DNA of 64,000 bases from contig OX327697.1 of NCBI GenBank assembly GCA_946807835.1, positions 13,898,001 through 13,962,000 on the forward strand, given 5' to 3'. Position numbers and translations under genes: made by a program. The notes beneath the pieces are model-generated. The model had not been told where the DNA came from. It was given only the letters and a program-made list of their open reading frames with translations, and ran no database searches. This stretch comes from Ailanthus altissimus (lineage: Eukaryota > Streptophyta > Magnoliopsida > Sapindales > Simaroubaceae). Below are positions 46,701 through 57,729 of the stretch, one piece after another (positions within the stretch are counted from its first letter, which is position 1; each line of letters opens with the position of its first letter).

Positions 46701-48940
46701 GAGATTAATAGAAAAGGTTTGGTACCTTTATATGTTAATGTGAATTTTAGGCACCCTAATGCGATTACACAAGATTCTATAGAGACTTAACAAGCTTGTT
46801 ATAATCACCTTATGTCTGCAAGTGGTAGTAACCAGGTTAGTAGCACAATCAACAATAGAAAATATTATATTTCCCACCAATATCATAGTTGACTACTAAT
46901 GTTCCCCCAATGAGATACAATGAATAACCTAACTCATACTCATTATAATAGTTAGACAGATAAGGATGCTTCATGATAGCAATAGTGTGAATGACTATGA
47001 AAAAGTAAGTGGGTTGAATGATATACAAAAGGAAGGCTATGGCTACTTGTCTGAGACTGACGGTATGTATAATTTACATACAAGAGAATGCAAAACAATT
47101 GGTGATTTATATCAAACCCCTTTTGATTAGTAGGATAACATTATTAAACCGTAAAACACATCTCAGTTTCTCCTTCTAGTGCCATATTCAAGCTTGAAAT
47201 AATTAGATGAGTTATCATGTTCAGGAATGTGCGAAGTTGTTTCATAATACGAATGCACTATATGATGCTTTTAGACTACTTGTACTAAAGGGTAATTGTA
47301 GTTTCAAAGTTTATAGATCCATAAAAGATTAGTTTTAGGTAAAATGTGATAACAAAATTTGCAAGTAATGAGTTTGTGTTATGTCTACAGATACTCGAAA
47401 ATATTTCATTGTGCAAAGAATTGATAAAGAGCACACATGTTAGTTAAACTAATTACGTGATGGTTATCTCAACCTAAGAGTCAATTATTATTACAACAAT
47501 AAAAAATAAATTCATAAGTGTCAATAAAATTTATAGACCAAATGAAATCCAAGCCTATGTACTTAAGGAATTTGGTGTTAATTTAACTTACACAACGCCT
47601 TGTCGAGCTAAAAAGCATTTATTGGGGTTGATTATTGGAACTCCTAAGGATTCATTTAAATTTCTTTACGCACAATGCTACGTAGTAGAAAACGTGAACC
47701 CAGACACTATGAATCATTTCAAGGCAAATGATAATGGATACATTTTGTAATTTTTTTTTTTTGCATTGGGTCCTTATATTTAGAGTTTTCACTTATCCAT
47801 CAGACTGGTGGTTGCTATTTGCAATACTTTGTTGAAAGGTTCATATCCTTGTTTTATGTTTTTTGCAGTTTATAAAGATGGAAACAATGAGATTTATCCA
47901 TTGGCATAGGGCATTGTTGATTATAAAATTGATGCATCTTGAGAATGGTTTATGGAGAAATTACAGAGAGTTATTGCTGATATCAATAATACAGTTTTTG
48001 TATTGGATCAACATGCTAGCATTGAGAAGGCTATCTGTAAAGTGTTTCCTAATGCCTACTATAGGGTATGTATCCATCATCTGATCGAAAAATACAAGCT
48101 TCTAAGAGAAAAATGGAAGAAAACTTATTTCTAGCAACATATTTTGTTGCTACAAAAGAAAATTTGATTGTCTGATTTTCAAAACCAATTGAATAACATA
48201 CACGGAATGAACCTCGAGGCAGCTGAGTATTTGGATGAGGAAGTTGGTTGCACAAAGTGGGTCAGATCAATGGGTGCATTTATGAGGTATGGTATCATGA
48301 CCACTTTAATATTGTAGAGAATACTAATCTAGTGAAAACAAATATATGTGTTCTCTACACATTACTATAATAGTTGGATGGATATGAGAGTTAACATAAA
48401 AGTGGTTTGATAATAAAAAGGAGATTGCAAAAATATGACTACTCACTTAACCACTTGAGCAAACCATAAGACATAGAAATATAATAATCAATCTATGAGA
48501 ATATTAGTTTATCAAGTCAACAACTCAAAGTTTTTTGTAAAGAATAGAGGTAGGAATCGGATAGTTGACATAACCATGATGACAAATAGTTGTAGAAAGT
48601 TAGACTTTCGCCAATTGCTATGTGTCCATGCTTTTGCCGTACACAGACATGTCAGGTTACAGTATCATAGTCTTTGGTCTTTCTATTATATGGCTAAGAA
48701 ATTAGTGGCCACATATGTAGATTTAATTAATTTTATTGGCCATCTATCGATTGAATAGTTTTGAATGAGGTGTAGAATATTCATATTTAATCTCCAATTA
48801 CACGTAAACAATCTGGTAGAAATAAAGAGAAATGTAAACTATCATAAGGTAAGGAACCATCAATAAAAGTTTGTAGTTGGTGCAAGTAATATGGACACAA
48901 CCAGTAATCTTATTGGAACTCTGTCGCAATACTGAGCAGA
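46701..48940 (+). pseudogene. MULE (Mutator-like) transposase, decayed
   Basis: Read with frameshifts and stops, the order is that of plant MULE transposases. First is an N-terminal DNA-binding region around 47,220-47,460 (NCSFKVYRSIKD, then KYFIVQRIDKEHTC). Next is the MULE core at 47,600-48,130 (SFKFLYAQCYVVENVNPDTM, HFKANDNGYIL, then KDGNNEIYPLA, WFMEKLQRVIADINNTVF, DQHASIEKAICKVFPNAYYR and VCIHHL). LEAAEYLDEEV follows, and then a SWIM-type region at 48,495-48,700 (SCRKLDFRQLLCVHAFAV). A CSWCK..GHN knuckle lies near 48,880. The first catalytic Asp region (VVAICNTLLKGSY, usually VDGTFLKGKY) and the first SWIM Cys are lost. It is not functional. Confidence 0.9.
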
Positions 48941-49389
48941 TGATGTTGTTGTGGATTTTTTTTGTATCGTTGCTTTTTTTTCATATCATCTAGAACTTAG
49001 ATATGTAGTTATTATTACATGTAATCATTTTATATTTGATAATTATTGTATTCTATTTTTGACATGTGGATGATTGTCATATACATTATTCGAAGACATG
49101 TAAAAATAAGGATGATTATTGTATATAATTAAATTAGTTACAACTATATATAAGATGTCAAAATTTTGCTAGAAGTTCTACAAATTTTTTTATACTTTGG
49201 ATCTTCCCAATCCTAAATACACTTCCAAAAGCATACTTTTACAAAACCATAAAAACACTTCCACAACATTTCCAACGCAATAATCACATATCATAAAAAA
49301 GTAATTAATTTTTTTTTTACAAAATCATAAATAATGATTTAATTTATCTCATTACTTCACAAATTAACTGCCATCTTCTTCCATAAAAA
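48941..49389. other. Spacer between MULE transposase and protease relic
   Basis: AT-rich sequence with no motif. It probably belongs to the same MULE, but element ends were not found. Confidence 0.4.
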
Positions 49390-49900
49390 TGGTCCACTCT
49401 CTGGCTCTATAGTATTTGTTTAGGCACTCTTTCTTTTAATTGAACAGTGCAAAATGACAACCAATCTAATGTGATATCACTTCTTGTAGCAAAAAAATTA
49501 AATATGTTGAAAATATAGTGGCACGGGCTCTAAATGAGCCTCAAGAACTCCATCATTATAATCTCATACACTAGACTTGTATATAATGACTAATTAACCA
49601 ATCAAATCAACCTCTACTGCAATTCAATACTTGTCGTGGTAATTGACCAAAATGTACACCTAATAGCCAAAAACTTGAGTATGTAATTAATTTATTGCAT
49701 CTATCTTGTGTAGTAAAATAGTAACACACATACCTTATCAATATTAATCCACCGTTTACCACCATAGAAGTACTCATTGTCTCCAGTTGCAATATTAAAG
49801 CATCTAGAGTTACAATTGATGGTTGATAAGTCTTGGGAATACTTATGATAAAATAGCATAAAGGGCCTAATGACATCCACAGAGTATTAATGTTATGGAT
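49390..49900 (-). pseudogene. Ulp1-like (C48) cysteine protease relic
   Basis: Minus-strand pieces read LFYHKYSQDLS and NEYFYGGKRWINIDKV, then an apparent intron starting GTATGTGTG and ending in TATTAG. VYILVNYHDKY, a stop, IAVEVDL and then SSV, a stop, and DYNDGVLEAHLEPV follow. The VN..H.....VDL pattern and the distal Y-D-S-S-like block are those of Ulp1/SENP-family domains captured by plant transposons. The catalytic His codon is Tyr here and the Asp is Lys, so it is dead. It converges on the MULE transposase, as in ULP-carrying MULEs. CACTA elements also carry such genes, but this one lies outside the CACTA end at about 50,237. Confidence 0.7.
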
Positions 49901-50249
49901 TATACAATGGTCAAATAATAATAGATATCATTAAATTACATCTTTGAGATATATACTTACAAAAATAAAGTATCTTGTGTAGTATAAAGTTGTCGTTCAA
50001 TGCCTTTCTCAATAAATTGCGTGTCACCTCCATGAGATATTGCCCCAAGGATAACTATTGAATTCTTTCAAGATATCCACTGTCTAGAGTATACATTCGT
50101 CAATACAACTACACGCTTTGTAACCTAATAAGACACGATGAATGAAATAGTACAATAATAGTTATACCAAACTTTCATCATCCATTTCCTCAAAGTCATA
50201 CCTTGCAAGAACCCGTCAAATTCCTATACTCGTTATTAGAAAATTGGGT

Positions 50250-50410
50250 TTCACTGATACTAATTTGGCATCAGTAAGTGGTTTTACTAACACAGTTTTA
50301 CGATGTTAGTGTAGCCAAAGTCAGAAATCTTCTAACACTTTTTCTAGGCATCTATAATTTTCTGATACTATAGTATAAGAAGTCACTGACACCAAAGTAT
50401 TAGTAATGAT
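50250..50410. repeat. Subterminal repeats, left end of CACTA element J
   Basis: TCACTGATAC, GCATCAGTAAG, CTGATACTATAG and CACTGACACC are short related words in both orientations, typical of CACTA ends. The same words recur at 61,925-62,050. Confidence 0.7.
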
Positions 50411-51009
50411 ATCAAACGTTTATAAAAATAAAATTATGATATTTTATTGAATTTAAAATTATTTTATTGAATATTTAAAACCTGTATTACACCTAATTTT
50501 ATAAACTTCAATAATCAACAATTTTTCATTAAAAATGAATATCAAAATTTAATGTCTTCACCTAACTAAAAATATATGTCTTCTACAATCTGTTATAAAT
50601 GTCAAAAGCTAACTAAGAAAAGTCTCACAACAGTACATAATCATTAAAGATACCCCAAAAATTTGAAAGATTAAACACATCATTAAAGAATAGTCCACAA
50701 ACCAATGCACTCCACCAAAATATGAAAAATCTCCAAAATCTTTGTAATTTACTTCTACATAAAGAAAGGAAAACATATAAGATAAAATTTAAAATTTAAA
50801 TAATTTAGTTAACTTATAAACTTTCTAATATATTTTTAGGAAAACCAATACATATACATATGCCATATATGCTTTCATAAAGTGTTTTTTTTTCTTTTTG
50901 GTATTCCCTCAAAATACCCTTTTCAATGACAACCATCTATGTAACACACCTGTAAAAATTGACAAATATAGTAACATAAATATAAATTATGAATATATAA
51001 AAAATATAA

Positions 51010-51200
51010 AAGTTAGTCAAAAATCAATATACTTATAAAACAATTATATTCACATTATTCATTTTCCTCAACTATTCTCACGTCAAAACCATCACAATCT
51101 GGTCTCTCATATATTATAACATCATCTTTATCATTAATCTTAACCGAAGGCAATGTTTTAGACAACGGTGTGTTAATACCATGTAATCACATTTATTAGT
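51010..51200 (-). pseudogene. C-terminal end of CACTA element J protein
   Basis: On the minus strand a clean stretch reads GINTPLSKTLPSVKIND, then KDDVIIYERPDCDGFDVRIV, and EENE followed by a stop. It is in line with the C-terminal tails of plant CACTA TNP2-type proteins, and lies beyond the foldback insertion from the preceding exon at 52,560-52,740. Assignment is by position and style. Confidence 0.6.
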
Positions 51201-51298
51201 AGTTAAAGATTTATCAACTCTTTTGGCCACTAAACAAACCACTGTTTTAGTATCATTTTTTATAAGATAAGAACAATTTTATGCTAATAGTTTAGCCT

Positions 51299-52530
51299 AA
51301 TTGACAAATTTCTCCTAATTAGATATGAAATACCTAATTTGTCCCAATTTGTTAATTTTTGCTATCAATTTGATCAGAAATAGTAGTTTTAACATACTAC
51401 TAGTTTATCCTTATTGTTTGTCCTTTAACTTTAAACACGTGTCACAAACTTACCCATTCACTATCTTTGAACACATGGCACGATCTCATCCATTCATTTA
51501 ATTTATATTAAATTAAAAAAATAATATTTTTTTTAAAAGGACACATGTCGTAATATGATAAATTAATTATGACACATATCATCATGTAACTAGTTTATAT
51601 TTTAATAAATATTTTTTGAAAATAAATTAATAAATATATATTTTAATTGAATATTTATTATAAAATACTTGTTTTAATATGATTAGTTATAAATGACATG
51701 TGTCATCATGTAATTGATTTATATTTTAAAAAATATTTTTCAAAATAAATTAAATTAAATAATAATAAATTATTAATAACATATCTGCCACCATCGTCGA
51801 AAAATGATAGTCGATCATCCTTTATCGGTGATGGCGGGGCAACAAAAAAAACCTAAATTTTACATCATTTTCTTGATCTACATAATAGTGGGATTATTTT
51901 TGGCAAAAAAATAAAATGACCTAAAGATGGTAAAAAATAGTGGGGAGCGGCGATGGCCACCACCGCTTGCCGTCAAACAGGGGACAGTGACTTGAACAGC
52001 TCCCCCTCCGGACAGCGAATAGTGGTGGCCGCTGCCCCTTCCACCATTTTTGGCTATCTTTTTGTTTTTTTTCCAAAAAATGACCCTATCAATAGATCAG
52101 AAAAAATAGAGTCTAATAATGTAAAAATTGATCATTTTTGTTTCCAAAAAACAGAGACTAGTGGCAAATTTTAATTTTAATTATTAATTAATTATTTTAT
52201 TTTTAAAAATATTTATTAAAAAAATAAATCAATTATATAATGACAATGTCATTTATAACTAATCATATTAAGACATGTGCCATTTTATTAAAATTTAATT
52301 TTTTAAATTATACTAAATAAAATAAATTGATGAGATTACACCACGTGTTTCAAAGATACTAAGTGAGTAAGATTGTGTCACGTGTCCAAACTCCAAAGTT
52401 TAATTTAATTCTATGATTAGATTACTTTTTTACCCTTCCTCCTTTAAAATTAACAGCAAAAGTTAATATATAAGGAAAAAAATTAGATATTTCAGATCTA
52501 ATTAGGGCAAACTTTTGTTTTGGGTCAATT
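51299..52530. mobile_element. Long-TIR foldback (MULE-like) element
   Basis: Two long inverted arms, about 51,299-51,790 and 52,180-52,530, match through many landmarks. These include CCTAATTAGAT.TGAAATA, ACACGTGTCACA against its inverted form TGTGTCACGTGT, and ATATGATTAGTTATAAATGACA. The centre (51,790-52,175) is GC-richer, with GGCGATGGCCACC-type words and the 51,953-52,174 open frame, which has no known domain. It interrupts the 3' part of the CACTA transposase gene. A TSD was not clear. A half copy lies at 31,116-31,640. Confidence 0.78.
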
Positions 52531-52549
52531 TCCTAAGTAAAATTGTCTT

Positions 52550-52760
52550 CATCCCTTTTTTGATCCTTCATATAAAATTCTTATTTGGCATGAGAAGCTA
52601 ATATGAAACTGTCAGATTTATAACCAATTCAATTTAAGTCAACGATTGTAAATTTTAATTCATCGATCGTAATACCACCTTCGTTATCAACCCAATCATA
52701 CTTAAATATTACATTTTTAAACATAATATAATCAAGTTCTCATATTTTATCAATGACTCT
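52550..52760 (-). pseudogene. C-terminal exon of CACTA transposase (element J)
   Basis: Minus strand: MFKNVIFKYDWVDNEGGITI, then DELKFTIVDLN, a stop, IGYKSDSFILASHAK, a stop, EFYMKDQ. This is the conserved distal block of plant TNP2-type CACTA transposases (F.CDWVDN...G......VDLN...... PF.LA.QA.QVFY). Two in-frame stops replace Arg and Gln codons. Confidence 0.8.
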
Positions 52761-52811
52761 ATAGAAGGCCATTTTTTTGGAGTGTGGATTTATATAACTA
52801 GTTGTTAAATT

Positions 52812-53600
52812 TTCCCACTTTACTAACTCAGTTGTAGCTTGATTTTAGTTTACATTCCATTCCATTATATTATATTTAATCTTTAAGATATAATAATTGA
52901 AAAAAAATCAAACTAATTGGACTCAAACCCAAGACCTAAAAGGACTAATACCCCACTTTAACAACTCAGCCACAACTTGTTTTTAGTTTATATCACATTC
53001 CATTCAATTATATTATATTTAATCTTTAAGATATAATAATTAAAAAAAATCAAACTTATTAGACTTGAGCCCAATTCCTAAAAGGACTAATACCCCACTT
53101 TACCGACTCAAATGCAACTTGTTTTTAGTTTAGAGAACATTACATTTCATTATATTATATTTAATCTTTAAGACATAATAATTAAAAAAAATCAAACTTA
53201 TTGGACTTGAACCCAAGACCTAAAAAGACTAATACCCCCACTTTACCAACTGTATCAAAGCTATTTTATGAAATAAAACATATTAAGTTTATTATATTAA
53301 ATGTAAAATATTAATAATGAAAAAAATCCAAACAATCGAATTCAAACCTATGACCTAGAATGAGTTATTAGCTCTACTTTACCAACTAAACTAAAGCTAA
53401 TTTTGAAAGTAAGTCATATTCCCATATATTATATCTTAATTATAAAATATTAATAATTAAAAAACCATGGTAGTAGGTTTCAAACCAGGGACACTAGAAT
53501 AACTATTGCCTCATTTATCAACTTAGCTAAAGTATAATTTAAAAATAATATGCATTCTACTTCTTATATTCAAATTTTAAGATATTAATAAATAAAAAAT
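52812..53600 (-). repeat. Tandem array of about six tRNA-like (SINE-type) units, period about 138 bp
   Basis: On the minus strand the best units read GTTGTGGCTGAGTTGTTAAA, then GTGGGGTATTAGTCC, a CTTGGGTTTGAGTCC-type block and an AT-rich tail. This resembles a pol III box A (GGCTGAGTTGTT) and box B (GGTTTGAGTCC) at tRNA spacing. Plus-strand box A equivalents start near 52,814, 52,951, 53,093, 53,235, 53,371 and 53,511. The three central units are most alike, and the two at the right (53,238-53,515) have decayed. No unit can fold as a complete tRNA. Confidence 0.75.
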
Positions 53601-53779
53601 TAGTTTTCCTAATTTAGTCTCAGTTATATGTATAATTGGACTAGAACTAGATCAAACCGTTCAATTTTTTAATAATAAAAATTGAATTATTTTTTTAAAG
53701 TATAGAAACTAAACCGAACCGGCCAATTCTATTTAGACAAGTTCGGTTTTTATGGTTTTCAATTTTTTGCTCACCTTTA
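53600..53779. mobile_element. Remnant of a hAT-type MITE
   Basis: The sequence carries AACCGAACCGG and AGTTCGGTTTTTATGG, and an end that reads AAAGGTGAGCAAAAAATTG on the minus strand. This resembles the common plant hAT MITE family with GGTGAGCA ends and GGTTCGGTT repeats. Only the right end is clear. Confidence 0.4.
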
Positions 53780-55440
53780 GTTTTGATTAGGTATGTAACC
53801 TTTAAGCACCTTTATAAGTCTCTCAAATAGATACATACATTTAAGTTTAAATAGCCCATATAACTTAACTTCAACAATGAGATGGACAATTAAATGAACC
53901 ATTATGTCAAAGCAAGCTCAGTGAAAAGTATTATTCTATCATGCATAAAGTTATAACTATGTTACTTTGTAGCTCATCCAAATTTTCAATTTCTACCACC
54001 TTATTATACAATGAGTTAAAGAAGAAGTACATATGCATTATACAAAGTCAAACATTATTCGACAAGTAATTTCAAACCGCTAAAATTAACAATTGTTGTA
54101 TCAAAGAATGGCAATCATAAGACTTTAGGCCTTGAAGCCTACAGTCATCCATTGAGACAAGTTTCTTAAAGTTTGAAGAATAACCATTTGAGACCTTTAT
54201 TTCTAACAAAGTTTTGCATAACATTTGTTTCTCTCTTTCACTCAATGTGTAAGGTGCAGAGGGAAGTTTGTTGTTCTCTTCATCAGGTTTTAGTTTACCC
54301 CTAATCTTCATATCGATAAGATCATTTTCTAGCATTTATCTCATCCTTTGTTTTATCTAGCTGATGACATAATGTACTATACATTCGTTCACAATTATTT
54401 TTTCAATGTGCAAACATCTAATAGATGGCAAACTAAGAAATGTTACCAATATTACCATGTTTTCGCTTCTTTTCAATTCCCTTCCCATTACTGTTGCCAA
54501 TTTCACCAACCATTTTTAGAATTTCATAACTGGACAAAGTAATAGAAGCCTCTCCCATCTCTTGTATATTATTAAAAACATTTTTTATCTTACAAAATGG
54601 ATAATTATTAGGTAAAAATCGACAGTACCCTTGTAAGAATCTTTTCTACTATTTGCAAGTCAACGTGATGAAGTGTTTATTCCGTAGTATGGACAAGAAA
54701 AAATCCTTTTACTATACACCTAGATAAGTTCTTATATAGAGAGAAGTCACTGATTGTACACATAAAAAAAGTCCTTAAATTAAACATTTCTTTTTTACAT
54801 GCATCATACACTTCTATACCATTTTCCTACAGTGTTTTCAAATCTTTAATCAATGGAACCCAATACACATCTAAATTATTTTCAAGTTGTTTAGGTCAAA
54901 AACTTAATAAAGATGGAATAATATGATTCCTTTTCATACACACCCAAGGAGGAAGAATGCATGTTATTAGTAGTACTGACCAACAACTATAAATTGTGTT
55001 AAATGTGGTGTATGGATTAACCCTATCACTAGATAGAGACAATTGAAGATTTCTAGGCTCTTATGTAAATTTAGGCAACTTATTATCAACAAACTCTCAT
55101 GCCAGTTTGTATGTTGGATGCCGAAGCTTACCATATTTTATTCTTCTATTTGCATGCCAAGTCAATGCCTTAGAAATTTCATATGATTGAAATAAATGTT
55201 TTAATCTATGAATAGGAGAAGTACCACAAAACCATCTTATGAATCCTTGATCTGACTTTCTTAAATCCATTTTCTTTTTTCTTCCACCTAGATTCTCCAC
55301 AACTAGGACATTCAATGAGCTTTTTATGCTCTTTCCTGTAAAGAATATAGTCATTAAGATAAGCATATATTATTTTTACAATCTAACCCCCAATACCTTG
55401 ATTGTATTCTTTGCCTTATACATCGACTTTAGAATATTAT
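53780..55440 (-). pseudogene. TNP2-type CACTA transposase main body (element J)
   Basis: From 55,366 down the minus strand: LTWHANRRIKYGKLRHP, the conserved R.W.A..R..DG.LRHP block, then SSDRVNPYTTF, LPPWVCMK, LDVYWVPLIKDLKTL and VKGFFLVHT. LPSAPYTLSEREKQMLCKTL and GLKSYDCHSLIQQLL follow, then DIMVHLIVHLIVEVKLYGLF and MYLFERLIKVLKGYIPN, which form the DUF4218-like region. This is the standard order of a plant En/Spm transposase. Stops and frameshifts are common. The plus-strand open frames here are shadows. Confidence 0.88.
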
Positions 55441-55759
55441 TACCTTCTAGTAATATTTCAATAAGAACTTGTAAAAAGTAAAATACCCTTTATCAGATCA
55501 TCCATAGTGTCCTTTCATATTATAAAATTTCACCAACCAGACAACTTAGAATGGCTTGAACTTGAACTAGATACAAAGTTTTATTTTTATTTTTTTTGCA
55601 TTTTCAAGCATATCTATAAAGAATTTAATATTTTTATCACATTGTTTATAGGCATTATTCATAATATCTGCAATATTATCATAGTCTTTACATTTAAATC
55701 ACTAACTACTACAGTCATCTTGGGCAATTGAAGGTCTAAGCTGACAGTCATCTTCCCTA

Positions 55760-55990
55760 TGTTTGGTCTAAATTGTATATTGTGGGCAAAATCATTTTTC
55801 AAACAAGTGAATTCTTATTAACTCAGGAATAAGAAACTCCATGTTGCAACAAGTATTACATGAACATTTGAGTGACCTCATATTTTCATAATTAAGCATT
55901 GTAAATTAAAAAAACTCATCAATACTAGCTTCATACTCTTTTGATAGTTTATTGCTTGACTAAAGTCTTAAATCCTAAGTTTTGTCTAAA
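55760..55990 (-). pseudogene. Transposase-associated N-terminal domain (element J)
   Basis: Minus strand: LSKEYEASIDEFF, FTMLNYENMRSLKCSCNTCC, NMEFLIPELIRIHLFEK and FCPQYTI. The C.C..C motif followed by V..HL...GF...Y.W is the small zinc domain found at the N-terminus of CACTA transposases. The frame is broken by stops. Its intact counterparts precede the TNP2 domain in the same gene. Confidence 0.75.
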
Positions 55991-56591
55991 AAGCATGGAT
56001 TTAATAGGTATAGATATCATCATGAATGCCACTAGAGAAAGTGAGAGTTGTTAGAGTTGGTGCTCGAGCGTCATTCCATTTTTATATAAATTTTTGTTCA
56101 TATTTATAAATCGTTATTTATTTTTATATAGTATTTATCTTATTCCATTTCATACATTATAGTCTAAAGTAGTTTAGATCAAAAACTAATAGCTAGTATT
56201 TCTAAAGGATAAGAACTTTGTATGAATTAGGACAAAGACCCGAGAATAGTTATTGTAATGACTGATAAGGCGTAATTGTATAAACTATTTTATCTTCCTA
56301 ACTTGATATTTGTTCACTTTATCCCAATAATTTGGCTCTTTATACATATTAATGTTGTTTTATAGGTTTAAGTACTATCAGAGTAAAAATACCGAAAACC
56401 GGATGCAAATGAAGCTATTTGAGATGAGAATCCGAGAATGGACTAAAATGCTCAAACCGTGAACAATACAAGTGAACAGTGAAATTTTTGTAGTGCATGA
56501 ATAGTGCAATGCCGAGGCATTTGATTTGAGCAATGGGGCGCCACTTCTAGAGAGTGAGCACCGCGGCATTGAACCCGAATGCCGCAGCACT

Positions 56592-57729
56592 GAATTCTGA
56601 GAACTCTTTAAAGGCATTTTTTCCTCTTTTTCAAACCCTAAACCTATATAAACACCCATTGTTGAGCCAAGAAATGGGGGGCAGTGGAGAGCACAAAAAT
56701 AAACACTTCATTTGGGTCTTAGAATCAAGAATCAACAACAAGAGGCAAAACTCAAGAGGAAGAAAAAGAATTTATGCATTTTGGAGGAAGAACATCATCA
56801 TTGCATCAAGGGAAATTTCTCATTCTCTTCAATTTCGTATTTGTTGTTGATTCTAGCATGTATAATGAACTAAGTTTTATTGTTAGGATTACAATATGAA
56901 CTCAATATGTAGCTTGGATTGATTATTTTCTCTTATTTATCATATTGGTTGGAATTGTTCAATGTGTTCTATGCTTAATGCTTCTAATTACATGACAATG
57001 TATTAGATTGATCAGGGAACCTTAATGAACTTGAAAAAGGGAATTTTGTGTTGGCTATGGATAAATTGATATATAATCATTGTGTAAAAGTATGAGTTCC
57101 ATATGAGATAGACATATACTCATATGGCATATATGACCATTTAGAGAATTTGAACTTAATGAATTCTGAGAACTCTTTAAAGGCATTTTTTCCTCTTTTT
57201 CAAACCCTAAACCTTTATAAACACCCATTGTTGAGCCAAGAAATGGGGGGCAGTGGAGAGCACGAAAATAAACACTTCATTTGGGTCTTAGAATCAAGAA
57301 TCAACAACAAGAGGCAAAACTCAAGAGGAAGAAAAAGAATTTATGCATTTTGGAGGAAGAACATCATCATTGCATCAAGGGAAATTTCTCATTCTCTTCA
57401 ATTTCGTATTTGTTGTTGATTCCAACATGTATAATGAACTAAGTTTTATTGTTAGGATTACAATATGAACTCAATATGTAGCTTGGATTGATTATTTTCC
57501 CTTATTTATCATATTGGTTGGAATTGTTCAATGTGTTCTATGCTTAATGCTTCTAATTACATGACAATGTATTATATTGATCAGGGAACCTTAATGAACT
57601 TGAAAAAGGGAATTTTGTGTTGGCTATGGATAAATTGATGTATAATCATTGTGTAAAAGCATGAGTTCCATATGAGATAGACATATACTAATATGGCATA
57701 TATGACCATTTAGAGAATTTGAACTTAAT
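56592..57729 (+). repeat. 569-bp tandem duplication in solo LTR H
   Basis: Two units, 56,592-57,160 and 57,161-57,729, both begin GAATTCTGAGAACTC and differ at roughly nine positions by eye. TGAAT occurs at both edges and at the middle junction, which suggests a microhomology event. Each unit holds a TATA-like site and the following leader. The GC-rich module lies outside and is present once. Confidence 0.92.
56644..56655 (+). promoter_or_regulatory. Candidate TATA box of solo LTR H, first copy
   Basis: CTATATAAACAC lies just after the GC-rich module. The duplicated copy at 57,213-57,224 is CTTTATAAACAC, changed by one base. Confidence 0.55.

Noticed and set aside
52812..53600. Functional tRNA genes
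   Set aside because: Box A and box B-like motifs exist, but no unit gives a complete cloverleaf or acceptor stem, and the units are tandem with AT-rich tails.
56554..57419. Two near-identical plus-strand frames of 98 and 89 codons
   Set aside because: They are the same LTR leader seen twice because of the 569-bp duplication, not a duplicated gene.
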